Counted from the first letter of the stretch, positions 42,030 to 53,399 are shown. The stretch: DNA of 64,000 nucleotides from Aedes albopictus (GCF_035046485.1 NC_085137.1:476867396-476931395); one strand, 5' to 3'. Notes: generated by a model not told the origin, from the sequence alone. Numbers and translations: made by a program.

Positions 42030-42638
42030 CCCTCTAATACCCAAATTTTTTATTTTGATCTAAATATCATTTTTCGTCATCTAAAATCGATTTAAACATG
42101 TTTTGGAGGATGATTCTTTTTAATACTCGATTTCATGAATTTCAGTTTTTGATTTTTCTAATTTTTATTTTGAAACATCCCCACACTTTTAAATTTTTCG
42201 TGGAAGCCTATTTGGGGTACGGATTTTTTGAGATGAAAACATTTTGAGATTTTATGATTATTGTTGAAATATTTTTATTTTAAAATTTTTTCATAGAAAA
42301 TTTTATTTTCCGTGTAATTTTAAGGAAAATAATTTTAGAGTGTATTCGATTCCCTTAAACTATTAAACTAGGACAGAATGGTTTGGGAAAATTTTTAAAC
42401 ATGTTAATTGTAGCGATTCAACATAAAATAAACAATGACTTCTGAAGGGTGACCAAAACATCAATTTTTCAATGATTTTTAAAAAATGTAAATATGTTTC
42501 AAAATACACCAAAAACCATTTTGAGATGTACAAAACAGTCCTAAATTTCATTCAAAAATATAAAAATTTTGATTTTCCACGAAACAAAAATTACAAAAAT
42601 GCTCAAACTATACCCCGTCGGGGTTGGGTATTAGAGGG
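42030..42638. mobile_element. TTAA-flanked MITE (609 bp, piggyBac-type target)
   Basis: TTAA at 42026-42029 and 42639-42642. Perfect 15-bp TIR CCCTCTAATACCCAA/TTGGGTATTAGAGGG. The AT-rich interior has no convincing frame. It lies at the edge of the RTE fragment. Confidence 0.93.
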
Positions 42639-42642
42639 TTAA

Positions 42643-42950
42643 ATGAGAGCTTTATGTATCTAACGATAGGTGGTATATGTACACAGGCTTCCAGAGACAC
42701 ATATTACTCGGACGAATTACTGGTTCAAAAACAGCAAGCCCAGTTACCCCTTTTTACTGTCTTCAGCGGAGCAACTTTTGAATTGGACGCCAATCAGCCC
42801 ACATGTAGACTAGCCAAGTAAAAGAGAAAAAGAAGGAGAAGAAGAAGAAAAGATTTGAATCGTTGGTATGCTCGACTGTTGTTGGGTACTGATGTGTTGT
42901 GGCTTCTCAGTCTTGACAAAGCATAAACGCTGTAATTTTGTTTTTTCCAA
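42643..42950. other. Unassigned sequence
   Basis: Contains a purine run GAAGGAGAAGAAGAAG near 42830. No gene seen. Confidence 0.35.
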
Positions 42951-43244
42951 CGTTTCGGTTCGTTTGGGACTTCCTTCAGGGACTCAATAGTTACAGTGTT
43001 CTCGTCCAGTGTGGCTTGTCAGAGCCTGTAACTGTCGCATGTATCGAGTTTTCCCGCACCATGGCAGCCAAATTGGATGCCCTATCGGCAACAAAACTAG
43101 TTCCAAAGTTAGCACTCCGGAATTTAGTACCTAACCCGAGAACGATCACCATTGCTTTGGAAACTACAAGATCTGCCGAACCACACTGGACGAGAACACT
43201 GTAATTATTGAGTCCATGAAGAAGGTCCCGAACGGACTGAAACG
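42951..43244. repeat. Foldback with CGAAACG-type arms
   Basis: Arms 42951-43014 and 43181-43244 are inverted: CGTTTC(G/A)GT.CGTT, GGGAC.TTCTTCA and TACAGTGTTCTCGTCCAGTG. On the minus strand the left arm reads CTGAAGGAAGTCCC...CGAAACG, the same order of words as the motif at 5628. The arms enclose about 165 bp of unrecognised sequence. Confidence 0.75.
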
Positions 43245-43635
43245 GAATCGTGATCAGTAACTGCGACTGCCATGTACTCTGCTTCAGTCGTGAAAAAAGC
43301 AAGTGTGGGCTGTCTCCTGCAGCTCCATGCAAGTGCGCTACCCAAGTAGCAGATTGATGACAAATTAACCTTGTAGAGGTTTTGGGAAAACCTTAATTTG
43401 GTTTTATGATGATTCTAAGAACCTCTCTAGTCTATTTGACTAAAAAATGTTACTTGGGTGCTCGAGTGCTGGAAAACGTTGGGTGCCACGGACTGTCTGG
43501 TCTCTGGATCTATTCTTCAGTCTTACTACTATAAGCTAGCTTCATATCCTTCGTTCATTTTAGGTACCTGCCTAAGAGTGCGTTTGGCTGCCTCCAGTGA
43601 AATTCTCACGAGCTGTTGAAACCGCTGATTTCATT
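43245..43635 (-). pseudogene. Ty1/copia RNase H fragment, split by a MITE
   Basis: On the minus strand ALAWSCRRQPTLAFFTTEAE then YMAVA (43260-43336) matches the Ty1/copia RNase H signature (SWSSKKQP...STEAEYMA). Upstream, EAAKRTLR and YLK near 43590-43625 match the conserved WKAAKRTLRYLKGT segment with a frameshift. MITE B sits between them. No LTR is attached, so this is a pol relic. Confidence 0.75.
43341..43458. mobile_element. MITE family B (118 bp)
   Basis: CCCAAGTAGCA at the left and TGTTACTTGGG at the right form an 11-bp TIR with one mismatch. Flanking dinucleotides are TA and TG, so the duplication is unclear. It interrupts the copia fragment. Confidence 0.85.
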
Positions 43636-43972
43636 GAGCATGAATGCTCAGGACTTTTTTTTTCTTTTTTGCTAAAGTTCGTCATCTTGTTTGGTATGGC
43701 GACCAGCCAGATGCACATGATTCGGCCTGACTGAAGTCTACTACGCCTAACCCGTCAAGAATCATCGAGAACCTCTGTTCACGTCGGTCGTAATTGAGGT
43801 CGAAAGCTCGGACAAATCCTCTAAACGAATAGGAGCTTGTCCCCTCTCGACTCGGCCACTCTGTTACCGTCTTGGGTCGCGTCGATTTTAGTCAAAAAGG
43901 GGAAGTCGCCGTATTGACCAACCCCTCCTCACGACATTGCATATTGTCGTCAATATCATTACCTGATAGCCA
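43636..43972. other. Unassigned sequence
   Basis: May be more of the decayed copia element; no motif is recognisable. Confidence 0.35.
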
Positions 43973-44854
43973 CCCGGGTAACCAATAAGCATTTAAATAA
44001 GCTGTATTTCAGCTATAAAACTGCATTATATCTGCTTGTTGCTGAATCATAGCAGTTCGACTGCTGAATTGCCCTGTATTAGCAATTCAAATGCTGCTTA
44101 AAATCTGACAGCTGTTGTGTAGCATTTCAAATGCACGATATTTCTTGGATAACAAGCATCCTAACTGCTACTTTATTACCATAAAACTGCTAAGAGAGAT
44201 GAGCTATGTTAAAACTGTTACACATTTCAACTTTTTAATTTATGTGCGGATCCATTACCATTCAGATGTCCTATCATTTACTGGTAGCAACGAAGCAAAT
44301 CAATGTTTTTCAAATAAATCCCATGGAATAAGAAACCAATTATGCCATCGTGTATTATGTGAATGTTTTGATTATCAGCACTTGTCCGAGCCGTTTTCCG
44401 GGCACAGCAAAATAACTGCCGGTGTGGTACTGAAGCCTTTAATAGATCAAAAAATCAACGCACATTATCTGATCATTCATAGCTCATCCTGTAGCGCGGT
44501 TCAGCATCATCATCAGCCAGAGGATTGTGGGATCGAATCCCAATTTCAGCGGGAACAGCAGAAAACAACTGCAAAAATAAACAACAGTCCCAAAGTCGTA
44601 CTAGGAGAGTGTGAGTAAAAATAGAAAGGGAAGAATATGAAGCGACTGAAATGCGCAGTGGAAAATATTTCTGTTTATGTTCGATTTTTTGGGGATAGGA
44701 AAGATAAGCATTTAATCAGCCGTATATTGGGCCAAAACCTGCTTTTAATTAGCAGTTATGGCGCATATACGGCATATTAGCATTTAATGATCTGCAGTAA
44801 AGGCGCACATAGTGCTAAAGTAAAGCAATTTTAACTGCTTATTGGTTACCTGGG
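43973..44854. mobile_element. MITE family C, copy 2 (882 bp, CA duplication)
   Basis: Starts CCCGGGTAACCAATAAGC, ends GCTTATTGGTTACCTGGG, flanked by CA on both sides. Colinear with copy 1 at 35265-36077 throughout. The open frame 44115-44618 is not conserved in copy 1. Confidence 0.92.
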
Positions 44855-45847
44855 CAGTTCTCCCGTTAGCAGCAGTAAGAAGGAGAAGTCGTACCGGTAC
44901 GTGAGTAGTATTTTCTATAATAACTCACACCCACCCAGAACAAATATGTATATGTGCAATTCTTAACCCATGCTTTATTTATGGGATAGATGCACCGAAC
45001 GCCCAGCATCCTATAAATAGGACAGTCCTTTTGATGTGAATGTCTCCAAAATTAATCAAAATTTTAGAATACTGGAAAAAATGTTGTGGCTCTAATTAAT
45101 GGGGGGTCCATCAATTTGAGTAACCAAATGCATTTTTCTTACTTTTTTAGCGAGGACTTTCAGAAAATCGGCACCTTAAACTTTTTGGAAGACAAGGTGT
45201 AAATAGTGGGCCGATTTCAGCGAGAGTTACCCAGTGGACAATATAGTTTGCTACTGATGCACTATCAGGTATCAGTAGGTCGGCTCCAGAGGCACGCTCT
45301 CCTCTATTTGGGAAATTTGTGCCCTCGCCATGAATTCGAGCCTATTCATCATTTACCTGAGGGAGAGGGAAGGGGGGAATAAGGGATGGGAAAGTAAGGG
45401 AATAGGGTCGACATAATCGCGTAAGCGTACCACAACGGGTTCAAACAGCGCCCTCAAAAGGACACTATAAAAAACGCATAAAGCATAAAGTAAGCCTATA
45501 GCTACTTGCCACAATGGGTTCAGAACAACAGAACATCCTGAAAATTCAGGCTTCTTAGGTCAGTTGCAATGCGGCTTCGCAATGATATGCAAGGTGGGTA
45601 TCTAGCGATCGGGTTTGATGAGTATAAGTCAAAAATTGATATTTGACGCTATTTTATAATCCAAGATGGTGGACCATAATCGAAGTTGGTGGCGACGTAA
45701 TGGTAGTTTGATCTATGATACCGCGCAATATTTTTTTTCCCTCCCCTGTTGGGGAATTTAAGCCACTGCGTCCAATAAGCTGAACTTTTGTGGCATGTCC
45801 CGTTTTGATATTCGCATCTAGCCAGCTAATTACCATGTGTCAAGTAA
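44855..45847 (-). other. 3' flank of the LOA LINE, probably its untranslated region
   Basis: Lies directly after the stop codon of the LOA frame on the minus strand. The nearest few hundred bases are probably LINE 3' UTR. I could not find the LINE 3' end or a TSD. A purine-rich tract lies at 45360-45400. Confidence 0.45.
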
Positions 45848-47728
45848 TCAGCTACTGCCACGACGCGCCGTCTCCCAGTCAGGTGCAATGGAATTAATAA
45901 ACCCCAAGACCTTCCCAGGTTCTGCAGACCAGATCTCACTGGGTTGCAAGCAACCACTATTTAGAAATCTTTGCCTGCGCATGTATAAAGCACCACAACT
46001 GCAAAGCAGATGTTCCGAGGTTTCACGTTCCGTATTACAGAAACGACAGATATCACTCTGAATCTGGCCAATATTTTTCAAGTGATACCTGCTCGAACAG
46101 TGTCCATTTACTAGGCCAGTGTATGTACTTAGAGCTCTCTTGTTGAGCTCTAAGAGCATTTTGGTTTTATAAGCATTTGGTGTTATAAATCGTTTTGACT
46201 GATTGCAATTTTTGACATCCATCCAATTGGATATCACCCTCTGCTCAGCCCAGCATTTCAGATCCATTTTAATTGTACAGTTTGATATTCCGCAGAATGG
46301 TTCTGGACCAACAAATTGTAAATTGGAACCACTTTTAGCAAGCTCGTCTGCCATTTCATTCCCTTCAATGCCGCAGTGACCTGGAACCCAGTATAAGTTT
46401 ACTGAGTTCCCTTGGCACAGCCTGCGCAGTGAAAGAATGCATTCCCAGACAAGCTTTGAAGTACATTTGTAAGCGCACAATGCTTTTAGTGCAGCTTGAC
46501 TATCTGAGAAAATACAAATATTTGCATATCTGTATTTCCTCTCAAGGCAGATATTTGCGCATTTTAAAATAGCAAGAATCTCTGCTTGAAACACCGTAGG
46601 ATAGTGTCCCATCGCCACTGAAATTTGTATTCCAGGGCCATAGATTCCTGCTCCCGTTTTTATTCCAACTTTTGAGCCATCTGTATAGAATTTGATTGAT
46701 CCTTGACGAACAGTGGGACCTCCGACTTCCCAATCTGCACGAGTTGTTTCGTGCACCTTGTAAGGAACATCGTGGTTCTCCACAGGTTTCATCCAGTCTT
46801 TAATCATTTTCATTACTGGCTTATTTTGGAAGTATTGTGAAATGCTCAGGTGACCTACAAGATCACCTGGCATAAACTTTTCAATTCGTTTAAGTCGCAG
46901 CAATTCCTTTTCTGCTTCTAATTGCACGTACTCGTGCAAAGGTAGCAGATTGAGAATCGCATCTAAAGCTTTTGATGGAGTGCTACGCATCGCTCCTGTA
47001 ACAGCAATGGACGCAAGACGTTGGATTTTCGCAAGCTTTGATTGCGTGGTAGCCTCTTTTGTTTTTGGCCACCAAACAAACGAAGCATACGTCACTTTTG
47101 GGCGGATTATGGCAGTATAAATCCACATTATCATTTTTGGTTTCAAGCCCCACTTCCTGCCAATAGTTTTGGAGCATAACCAGAACGCACTTGTTGCCTT
47201 ACCGATCACGGACTCAATTTGAGCATTCCAGTTCAGTTTGGCATCCAGAATCAAACCTAAGTATTTGACTCGATCACTAGGATGAATTTGTATCCCTCCA
47301 AGCCGAAAAGCTTTTAGGTTGATCTTCCTTCTCCTAGTGAAAGGTACAATTACGACTTTTGACGGGTTGATGCTAAGGCCCTCCTTAATACACCATGAAT
47401 GTGTATAGTTTAGGGCCCTTTGCATTCTCTCCGAAACAGTTTCGTCATACTTTCCTCTCACTATTATGACTATATCGTCTGCAAAGCCCACAACTTCGAA
47501 ACCTCTTTCCTTCAAGCTTCTTAGAAGATCATCTACAACTAAGGACCACATTAGTGGTGAGAGGACTCCTCCTTGAGGGCAACCCTTTGTTGCCCTTACT
47601 GTTATAGAAGAACTTCCCAGCTCAGAGGTGATTTCTCTTTTTGCAAGCACAGTATGAATCCAATGTATGATACATTGGTCGAAGTTTTTATTCTCCATGG
47701 CACGCTTCATAGATGAATAGGCGCGCAA
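45848..47728 (-). CDS. LOA-clade LINE reverse transcriptase/RNase H (626 codons, 5'-truncated, open)
   Basis: Uninterrupted frame of a non-LTR retrotransposon ORF2. Reverse transcriptase: GCPQGGVLSPL (residues 49-59) and the catalytic FADDI box (82-86), then YLGLILD and KWGLKP. RNase H: YTDGSK with D350, QAEILA with E383, FSDSQAALKAL with D409, and GHCGIEGNEMADELA with D461, so all four acidic residues are present. A Cys/His motif CRFC...SEHLLCSC (561-578) follows. The gene starts within the RT: the fingers and the whole endonuclease are absent, and sequence upstream of about 47737 is a different LINE. The start codon is only the first methionine of the truncated frame. RT plus RNase H in one ORF fits the LOA clade (Lian-like). 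Confidence 0.93.
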   Translation of the reverse strand: MRAYSSMKRAMENKNFDQCIIHWIHTVLAKREITSELGSSSITVRATKGCPQGGVLSPLMWSLVVDDLLRSLKERGFEVVGFADDIVIIVRGKYDETVSERMQRALNYTHSWCIKEGLSINPSKVVIVPFTRRRKINLKAFRLGGIQIHPSDRVKYLGLILDAKLNWNAQIESVIGKATSAFWLCSKTIGRKWGLKPKMIMWIYTAIIRPKVTYASFVWWPKTKEATTQSKLAKIQRLASIAVTGAMRSTPSKALDAILNLLPLHEYVQLEAEKELLRLKRIEKFMPGDLVGHLSISQYFQNKPVMKMIKDWMKPVENHDVPYKVHETTRADWEVGGPTVRQGSIKFYTDGSKVGIKTGAGIYGPGIQISVAMGHYPTVFQAEILAILKCANICLERKYRYANICIFSDSQAALKALCAYKCTSKLVWECILSLRRLCQGNSVNLYWVPGHCGIEGNEMADELAKSGSNLQFVGPEPFCGISNCTIKMDLKCWAEQRVISNWMDVKNCNQSKRFITPNAYKTKMLLELNKRALSTYTGLVNGHCSSRYHLKNIGQIQSDICRFCNTERETSEHLLCSCGALYMRRQRFLNSGCLQPSEIWSAEPGKVLGFINSIAPDWETARRGSS

Positions 47729-47766
47729 TATGAGTATCTATCAATCAGGCATGATCAATAAAAGTG

Positions 47767-47880
47767 TGAAGGCTGGGTAGCTCGTAGGGTAGAGGGTTAG
47801 GGTAGTTAGTAGGAAGGAGGATAGTGTAGAGCTTATGGTGAAGGATTAGGGTAGAGGGTATGGTAGAAGGTAGGGTATAT
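47767..47880 (+). repeat. Degenerate TAGGGTAGAGGG repeat
   Basis: Irregular GTAGGGTAGAGGGTTAGGGT units. It lies between the LOA LINE and the RTE fragment. Confidence 0.7.
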
Positions 47881-47884
47881 TCCT

Positions 47885-48236
47885 TTACAGCTCTGCCACC
47901 ATTCAAACTTTCTAGCGATAATGTCCATGGTGTCCGCGAAGCACATAAATTGACCGGATTTTGTGAAAATCGTGCCCCGGCTGTTGAGCCCAGTTCGTCG
48001 CATAACAGCTTCCAGAACAATGTTGAATAGTAGGCAGGAAAGTTCATCACCCTTAGTCTCCGTTGGAATTCGAATGAACTGGATGGTTCACCTGAAACCC
48101 TTACGCATTTTTTCACAGCGTTCATCGCTGCTTTGATTAGTTTTGTCAGATTCCCAGGAAAGCCGCTTTTGTCCATGATTTTTCATAGCTCTGTGCGGTC
48201 GTTCAATATCTGTCGTATGTCACCTTGAAGTCGATG
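47885..48236 (-). pseudogene. RTE-like LINE RT palm fragment with mutated active site
   Basis: On the minus strand: LIDFK near 48230, SGFPGNLTKLIKAAMNAVKK, CVRVSGEPSSSFE, then with shifts LLFN, EAVMRRTGLN, GTIFTKSGQF and CFADTMDIIARKFE. The FADD box reads FADT, so one catalytic aspartate is lost. It is bounded by a MITE upstream and the TAGGGT repeat downstream. Confidence 0.8.
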
Positions 48237-48238
48237 AG

Positions 48239-48645
48239 GAGCTGTTCATAAACTACGTAGACCAAAATTTGGTCATCTCAGACTCCCCACTTCCCCCCTA
48301 GTACACTGCAAATTTTGTTTGCTGGTATTCAGCAAACTTTGCTGTTTTTTTTTGTGCTGATTTCGTTCAGCAATACGAATTTACTGAGTATCAGCAATTC
48401 TTTTTCAGCTTGCTGGACTATCCAGCAAATTTGACAGTTGATCAGCAACGTTGTGCTGAAGTTCAGCAAAAATGTTGCTAAAATTCAGCAATTTATTTTG
48501 CTGATTTTTTTGTGCTGGAAGAATTTCAAAAAAAATTGGTGTGTAGACTTTTATCCATACAATTTTTTTTAAATTTGTGTGGAGTGTAGACTTTGGATAG
48601 ACTCCCCCTCCCCCCAAAAAATCCACGTGGTTTATGAACGGCCCC
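48239..48645. mobile_element. MITE with GTTCATAAACYACGT ends
   Basis: GCTGTTCATAAACTACGTAG at the left matches the complement of CCACGTGGTTTATGAACGGC at the right, and C-rich tracts follow inside both arms. Elements with this end are widespread in insects. A second, TA-flanked element is nested in it. Confidence 0.7.
48304..48543. mobile_element. Nested TA-flanked MITE rich in CAGCAAA (240 bp)
   Basis: TA at 48302-48303 and 48544-48545, ends CACTGCAAATTTTG and GGTGTG. CAGCAAA/TTTGCTG words recur many times. Removal leaves a clean joint in the outer element, though the TIR is weak. Confidence 0.5.
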
Positions 48646-48649
48646 GGAA

Positions 48650-49738
48650 CAGTTGCAGTTGGTTATATAAATTCAAATCGTTAAAGGACTTTTGTGTGGT
48701 TGATTTTCACCTGACCTGAATGTTTTGTAGTTATTCTGACATCCAACACATATACTGACGTAGCCACCCCACGTGTTCCAACGTGATGCACAACTAGCGA
48801 CCCACACATTTGTTTGATTGACATTTCTCTTTGTTACAAAACTTATTGAATGTTTTTTCTCTATTGCAGAACTCTGAGCCAAATCAGGTGCCATCGGTCC
48901 GGGACGAAACAAAAACTGTCAATTCCAATACATTTGCTATGGAGTAACTAATAAACTCAATCTGGTAGCTAATAACCTGACAGTCGCAGCGCAACCCATC
49001 CCCATGCATCATCCGCACGTCAAAACTTGTTTGCCCCATTTTGTCCCGGAGGAGCCATGTCGTAGATAATTACGGTCAGTAGAATCATTTCTCGAGACAA
49101 GTTCCGTTTTTACGCTCCCTTCCGAGCGATTTAGAAACTGTTGTTGTCGCATCGGAGCGGAGCGGAGCAGCTTGTTTTGCGTTAGACGAACACGGACACA
49201 CCATTTGTGCAATCCAATCCGAGAATGACACTGTTTTCTCTCTGCTTCGGGCCATCACCGCCCGATGCACCGCCTACACACACCGCCGGATGGAGACATG
49301 CACACAACAACCAAAAGCCATAATTGATTAACTACGACAGTTGCACTATGGCACCACATACACCAACTATCTTGGCAGCAGCAGCAGGAGCGCCAACGTC
49401 GAAGCACATCTCACAAAGTTGGTGCGCTGCAGCAGTCAGAGTTCTTAAGAAATCCAAACGGTAGAACTCCGAGCAAGCAAAAACAATCATCTCCCCCACC
49501 CTGGGCACGGGAAGCTAACAAGAAGGAACAACACACCGACGACGACGATGACGACAAAGAGAACCCCCGAACCAGGGAAGCTCGTTCGAACGAAAACAGG
49601 AGACGCAGCCAGAGCCCGACCCGGGTTGTGTTGGAACAAAAACCCAAAGATACACCAAGCAGAAGGAAAACTTTTTGCCCACGAAAGTTTCCTTTTCTAG
49701 TGTGGCAGGGCTGGTGAGGAATTACTTTCCAGGAGTCT
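48650..49738. other. Unassigned, moderately GC-rich sequence
   Basis: Contains GACGACGACGATGACGAC at about 49537-49554. No open frame with a recognisable domain. Confidence 0.35.
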
Positions 49739-49740
49739 GG

Positions 49741-51542
49741 TTCTACCTTTAGTTCTATTTCTAGTTCTAGTTCTACTTCTAGTTGTAGTTCTAGTTCTAG
49801 TTCTACGACTACTCCTGCTACTTCTAGTTCTACTTATACATACTTCTACTTCTGGTTCTACTTCTAATTCTACTTCTAGTTCTACTTATAGTTCTACTTC
49901 TATTTCTACATCTAGTTCTACTGCTACTTCTTCTTCTAGTTCTAGTTCTAGTTCTAGTTCTAGTTCTACTTCTAATCCTGTTACTACTTCTGGTTCTTCT
50001 TCTGCTTCTAGTTTTACTTCTGGTTCTACTTCTAATTCTACTTCTAATTCTACTTTTAAGTTCATCTTCTAGTTCTACTTCTAGTTCTAGTTCTACATCT
50101 TCTTCTAGTTCTGGTTTTAGTTCTACTTCCTGTTACTACTTCTAGTTCTTCTTCTACTTCTAGTTCTAATTCTAGTTGTACTTTTGGTTCTACTTCTAGT
50201 TATACTTATAGTTCTACTTATATTTCTGCATCTAGTTCAACTGCTACTTCTTCTTCTAGTTCTAGTTCTAGTACTAGTTCTTATCCTGTTACTACTTCTG
50301 GTTCTTCTTCTGCTTCTAATTCTACTTCTGGTTCTACTTCTAATTCTACTTCTAATTCTACTTCTAGTTTTACTTCTAGTTCTAGTTCTACATCTTCTTC
50401 TAGTTCTACTTCTCGTTACTACTTATAGTTCTTCTTCTACTTCTAGTTCTTCTGCTAGTTCTACGTCTACTTCTAATTCTTGTTCTACTTCTGGTTCTAC
50501 TTCTAGTTCTACTTCTAGTTCTACATCTAGTTCTACTTCTAGTTCTACTTCTAGTTCTACTTTTAGTTCTATTTCTATTTCTACTTCTAGTTTTACTTCT
50601 AGTTCTATTTCTGGTGCTCTTTCTAGTTCTACTTCTAGTTCTTCTTCTAGTTCCACTTCTAGTTCTACTTCTAGTTCGACTCCTAGTTCTAGTTATAATT
50701 CTAGTTCTAGTTCTACTTCTAGTTCTAATTTTAGTTCTATGTCTAGTTCTACTTCTAGTGCTAGTTCTACTTCTAGTTCTATTTCTAGTTCTATTTCTAG
50801 TTCTCCTTCTAGTTCTACTTCTAGTTCACTTCTAGTTCCACTTCTAGTTCTACTTCTAGTTCTAGCTCTCCTTCTAGTTCTGCTTCTAGTTCTACTTCTA
50901 GTTCTACTTCTAGTTCTACTTCTAGTTCTACTTCTAGTTCTACTTCTAGTTCTACTTCTAGTTCTATTTCTAGTGCTATTTCTAGTTCTACTTCTAGTTC
51001 TACTTCTAGTTCTACTTCTTGTTCTACTTCTAGTTTTACTTCTAGTTCTACTTCTAGTTCTACTTCTAGTTCTACTTCTAGTTCTACTTCTAGTTCTACT
51101 TCTAGTTCTAATTCTAGTTCTACTTCTAGTTCTACTTCTAGTTCTACTTCTAGTTCTACTTCTAGTTCTACTTCTAGTTCTACTTCTAGTTCTACTTCTA
51201 GTTCTACTTCTAGTTCTACTTCTAGTTCTACTTCTAGTTCTACTTCTAGTTCTACTTCTAGTTCTACTTCTAGTTCTACTTCTAGTTCTACTTCTAGTTC
51301 TACTTCTAGTTCTACTTCTAGTTCTACTTCTAGTTCTACTTCTAATTCTACTTCTAGTTCTACTTCTAGTTCGACTTCTAGTTCTACTTCTAGTTCTACT
51401 TCTGGTTTTTCTTCTAGTTCTACTTCTAGTTTTACTTTTAGTTCTACTTCTAGTTCTACTTCTAGTTCTCCTTCTAGTTTTACTTCTCGTTCTACTTTTA
51501 GTTCTACTGCTACTTTTAGTTCTACTTCTACTGGGTTTCTAG
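49741..51542 (+). repeat. TTCTAG/TTCTAC compound array (1.8 kb)
   Basis: A hexanucleotide TTCTAN array, purest as the 12-mer TTCTACTTCTAG at about 50890-51350 and more degenerate on the left. The long forward frame 50184-51542 encodes only serine/threonine or leucine/valine repeats. Confidence 0.95.
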
Positions 51543-51776
51543 TTGGTCGGCGTTAGGTCAGGCCAGATCATCTGTGTTTCAATAATTTCGAGATAATGTC
51601 TTGCAAGCACTTGAAATTTGAAATCTCTGGCATTATTGTCAGAAATACTATTATTCTTTTATGTAATGACATATCTGTATCAAAATATCGTCGAAAAGTT
51701 CAGATTTAACGAATTCCTTAGCTTATATTTACTTGCCCGAAAAATCGCGTAGTCCACTCTGACTGAACGCCAACCA
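51543..51776. mobile_element. Putative MITE inside the TTCTAN array (234 bp)
   Basis: TTGGTCGGCGTTAGGTCAG at the left and CTGACTGAACGCCAACC at the right are imperfect inverted repeats. The array resumes on the right. The duplication cannot be read because the target is repetitive. Confidence 0.55.
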
Positions 51777-51932
51777 TTCTACATTCAGTTCTTGTGCTAC
51801 TTCTAGTTCTACTTTCAGTTCTAGTTCTACTTCTTCTTCTAGTTCTAGTTCTAGTTCTACTTCCTGCTACTACTTCTAGTTCTTCTTCTATTTCTAGTTC
51901 TAGTTTTACTTCTAGTTCTACTTCTACATCTA
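51777..51932 (+). repeat. TTCTAN array, second segment
   Basis: Same repeat, between two MITEs. Confidence 0.9.
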
Positions 51933-52218
51933 CACAGAAAAAACTATGTAATTAAATTTCAGCTAGAAATCATGCACATGCTAGAGTTAGTGCATTTTTA
52001 CATGAGATATAATGTAAAATTACATTACCATCGTGGAAATTTCCGCCAACCATCGCGTAAACCATCATGAACTCCAACCGGTTACGTGACTATTAGCGGA
52101 AATTTACACCATTGTAACGTAATTTTACATGATATCTCATGTAAATATGCACTAACTCTAGCAATCCCTTTATGTGCATTATTTCTCGCTAAATTTTACA
52201 TGAATATTTTATTCTGTG
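51933..52218. mobile_element. TA-duplicating MITE with CACAGAA ends (286 bp)
   Basis: TA at 51931-51932 and 52219-52220. CACAGAAAAAACTATG and ATTTTATTCTGTG are ends of long arms that share TAGAGTTAGTGCAT, TTTACATGAGATAT and GTAAAATTAC. It interrupts the TTCTAN array cleanly. Confidence 0.9.
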
Positions 52219-52220
52219 TA

Positions 52221-52436
52221 GTTCTACTGCTACTTTAAGTTCTACTTCTACTTCAACTTCTATTTTTACTGGGTTTATAGTTCTACATCTAGTTCTTGGT
52301 CTACTTCTATTTCTAGTTCAACTTCTAGTTCTATTTCTACTCCTACTACTACTTCTAGTTCTACTTCTACTTCTAGTTCTACTTCTACTTCTAATTCTAG
52401 TCCTATTCCTAGTTCCAGTTCTAGCTGTAGTCCTAG
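52221..52436 (+). repeat. TTCTAN array, third segment
   Basis: Same repeat after the MITE, ending in a more degenerate stretch. Confidence 0.85.
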
Positions 52437-52439
52437 CGC

Positions 52440-53195
52440 GCTACCAGCCCTGCACCTCAACAGAAAACCAACCTCCGACTGCCATCAGGTCTCATATTGT
52501 ATCATTTTGTTTCACATTTTCTGCTAGTGCCAGGAAGAGTTCCGTCGTCCGTATCACTGTCTCTATCTCTGTGACGCGCTGATGGTCGATTTCCAGAACA
52601 CAACCAGGCAGGGCACACACTCTCTCACTTTTGTTTTCTTGCTGAAAGAAGTACTCAAGCTTGTCTTCCGATTCTGCCGTTTTTTTTCTCGTTCTTCTGT
52701 TTCTCGGCCTGACTTTGGGCATCTGACGTCTCTGTTACCCTGCTCTGATGCCTTGGATCGGTGCCAGATCAATCGAATCGGCTTCTGTGCCTTGCCAGTG
52801 CCACGACGACATGCCGTACAGATTGCTTCCCTAGCTGAAGAACCGATAACGACGATCCGGCATAGGGGCCATACATGTGTCGGTCGGTGTGGATGTGAGT
52901 GCTTTTCTTTTATTCCGACTACGAGCTTTCTGCGAGTCAAAAGCCTGTTGAAATGTCTTCCTATAGCAGGAATTGAACGCTGCCTGGCGATGTGTCGTCT
53001 TCAGAGTTTGCCTGCCGGATACAATTGTCAACGGATTGAATGGGGGGCTTCGTGTTGAGCTAGCAAGCTAACAAGTCGATCGGTGTGAATGTGTGTAAAT
53101 GCGTTTGTAAGATAGGGTACGTAAAAACCGACAAATAAACAATTCTGAGATTGGATTTGTGAATTTGTTTCTGGAAAAATGTGTATACAATATAT
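52440..53195. other. Unassigned sequence
   Basis: A 158-codon plus frame (52582-53058) overlaps a 125-codon minus frame. Neither has a recognisable motif. Confidence 0.35.
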
Positions 53196-53196
53196 A

Positions 53197-53388
53197 GGGT
53201 GACAATGGGTATTATCGGCAGGTTTGTTCTCTTCGTCATGGGGGGTTTTTGTCAGCCAAATGGCGTGAAACTTGGCCATATAATTAAGCTTAGTTGGGAA
53301 GGATTTGAGACCAACTCTGAGTTCAATAGGTTTCAAAAAACCCACAAATACGAAGAGAACAAAACGGCCGAGAATAGGTAATTTCCCC
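53197..53388. mobile_element. TA-duplicating MITE with GGG...CCCC ends (192 bp)
   Basis: TA flanks. The left end, GGGTGACAATGGGTATTATC then TTTGTTCTCTTCGT, is the imperfect complement of the right end ACGAAGAGAACAAAACGGCC then ATTTCCCC, over about 40 bp. Confidence 0.75.
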
Positions 53389-53399
53389 TAGTTATGTGT

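Noticed and set aside
44115..44618. 167-codon frame as a gene
   Set aside because: It lies in MITE family C copy 2 and the frame is not kept in copy 1.
50184..51542. 452-codon frame rich in serine, threonine and leucine
   Set aside because: It follows the TTCTAN microsatellite and changes composition with phase; no flanking coding sequence.
52582..53058. 158-codon frame as a possible host gene
   Set aside because: No motif or signal peptide seen, and an antisense 125-codon frame overlaps it; length alone is not enough.
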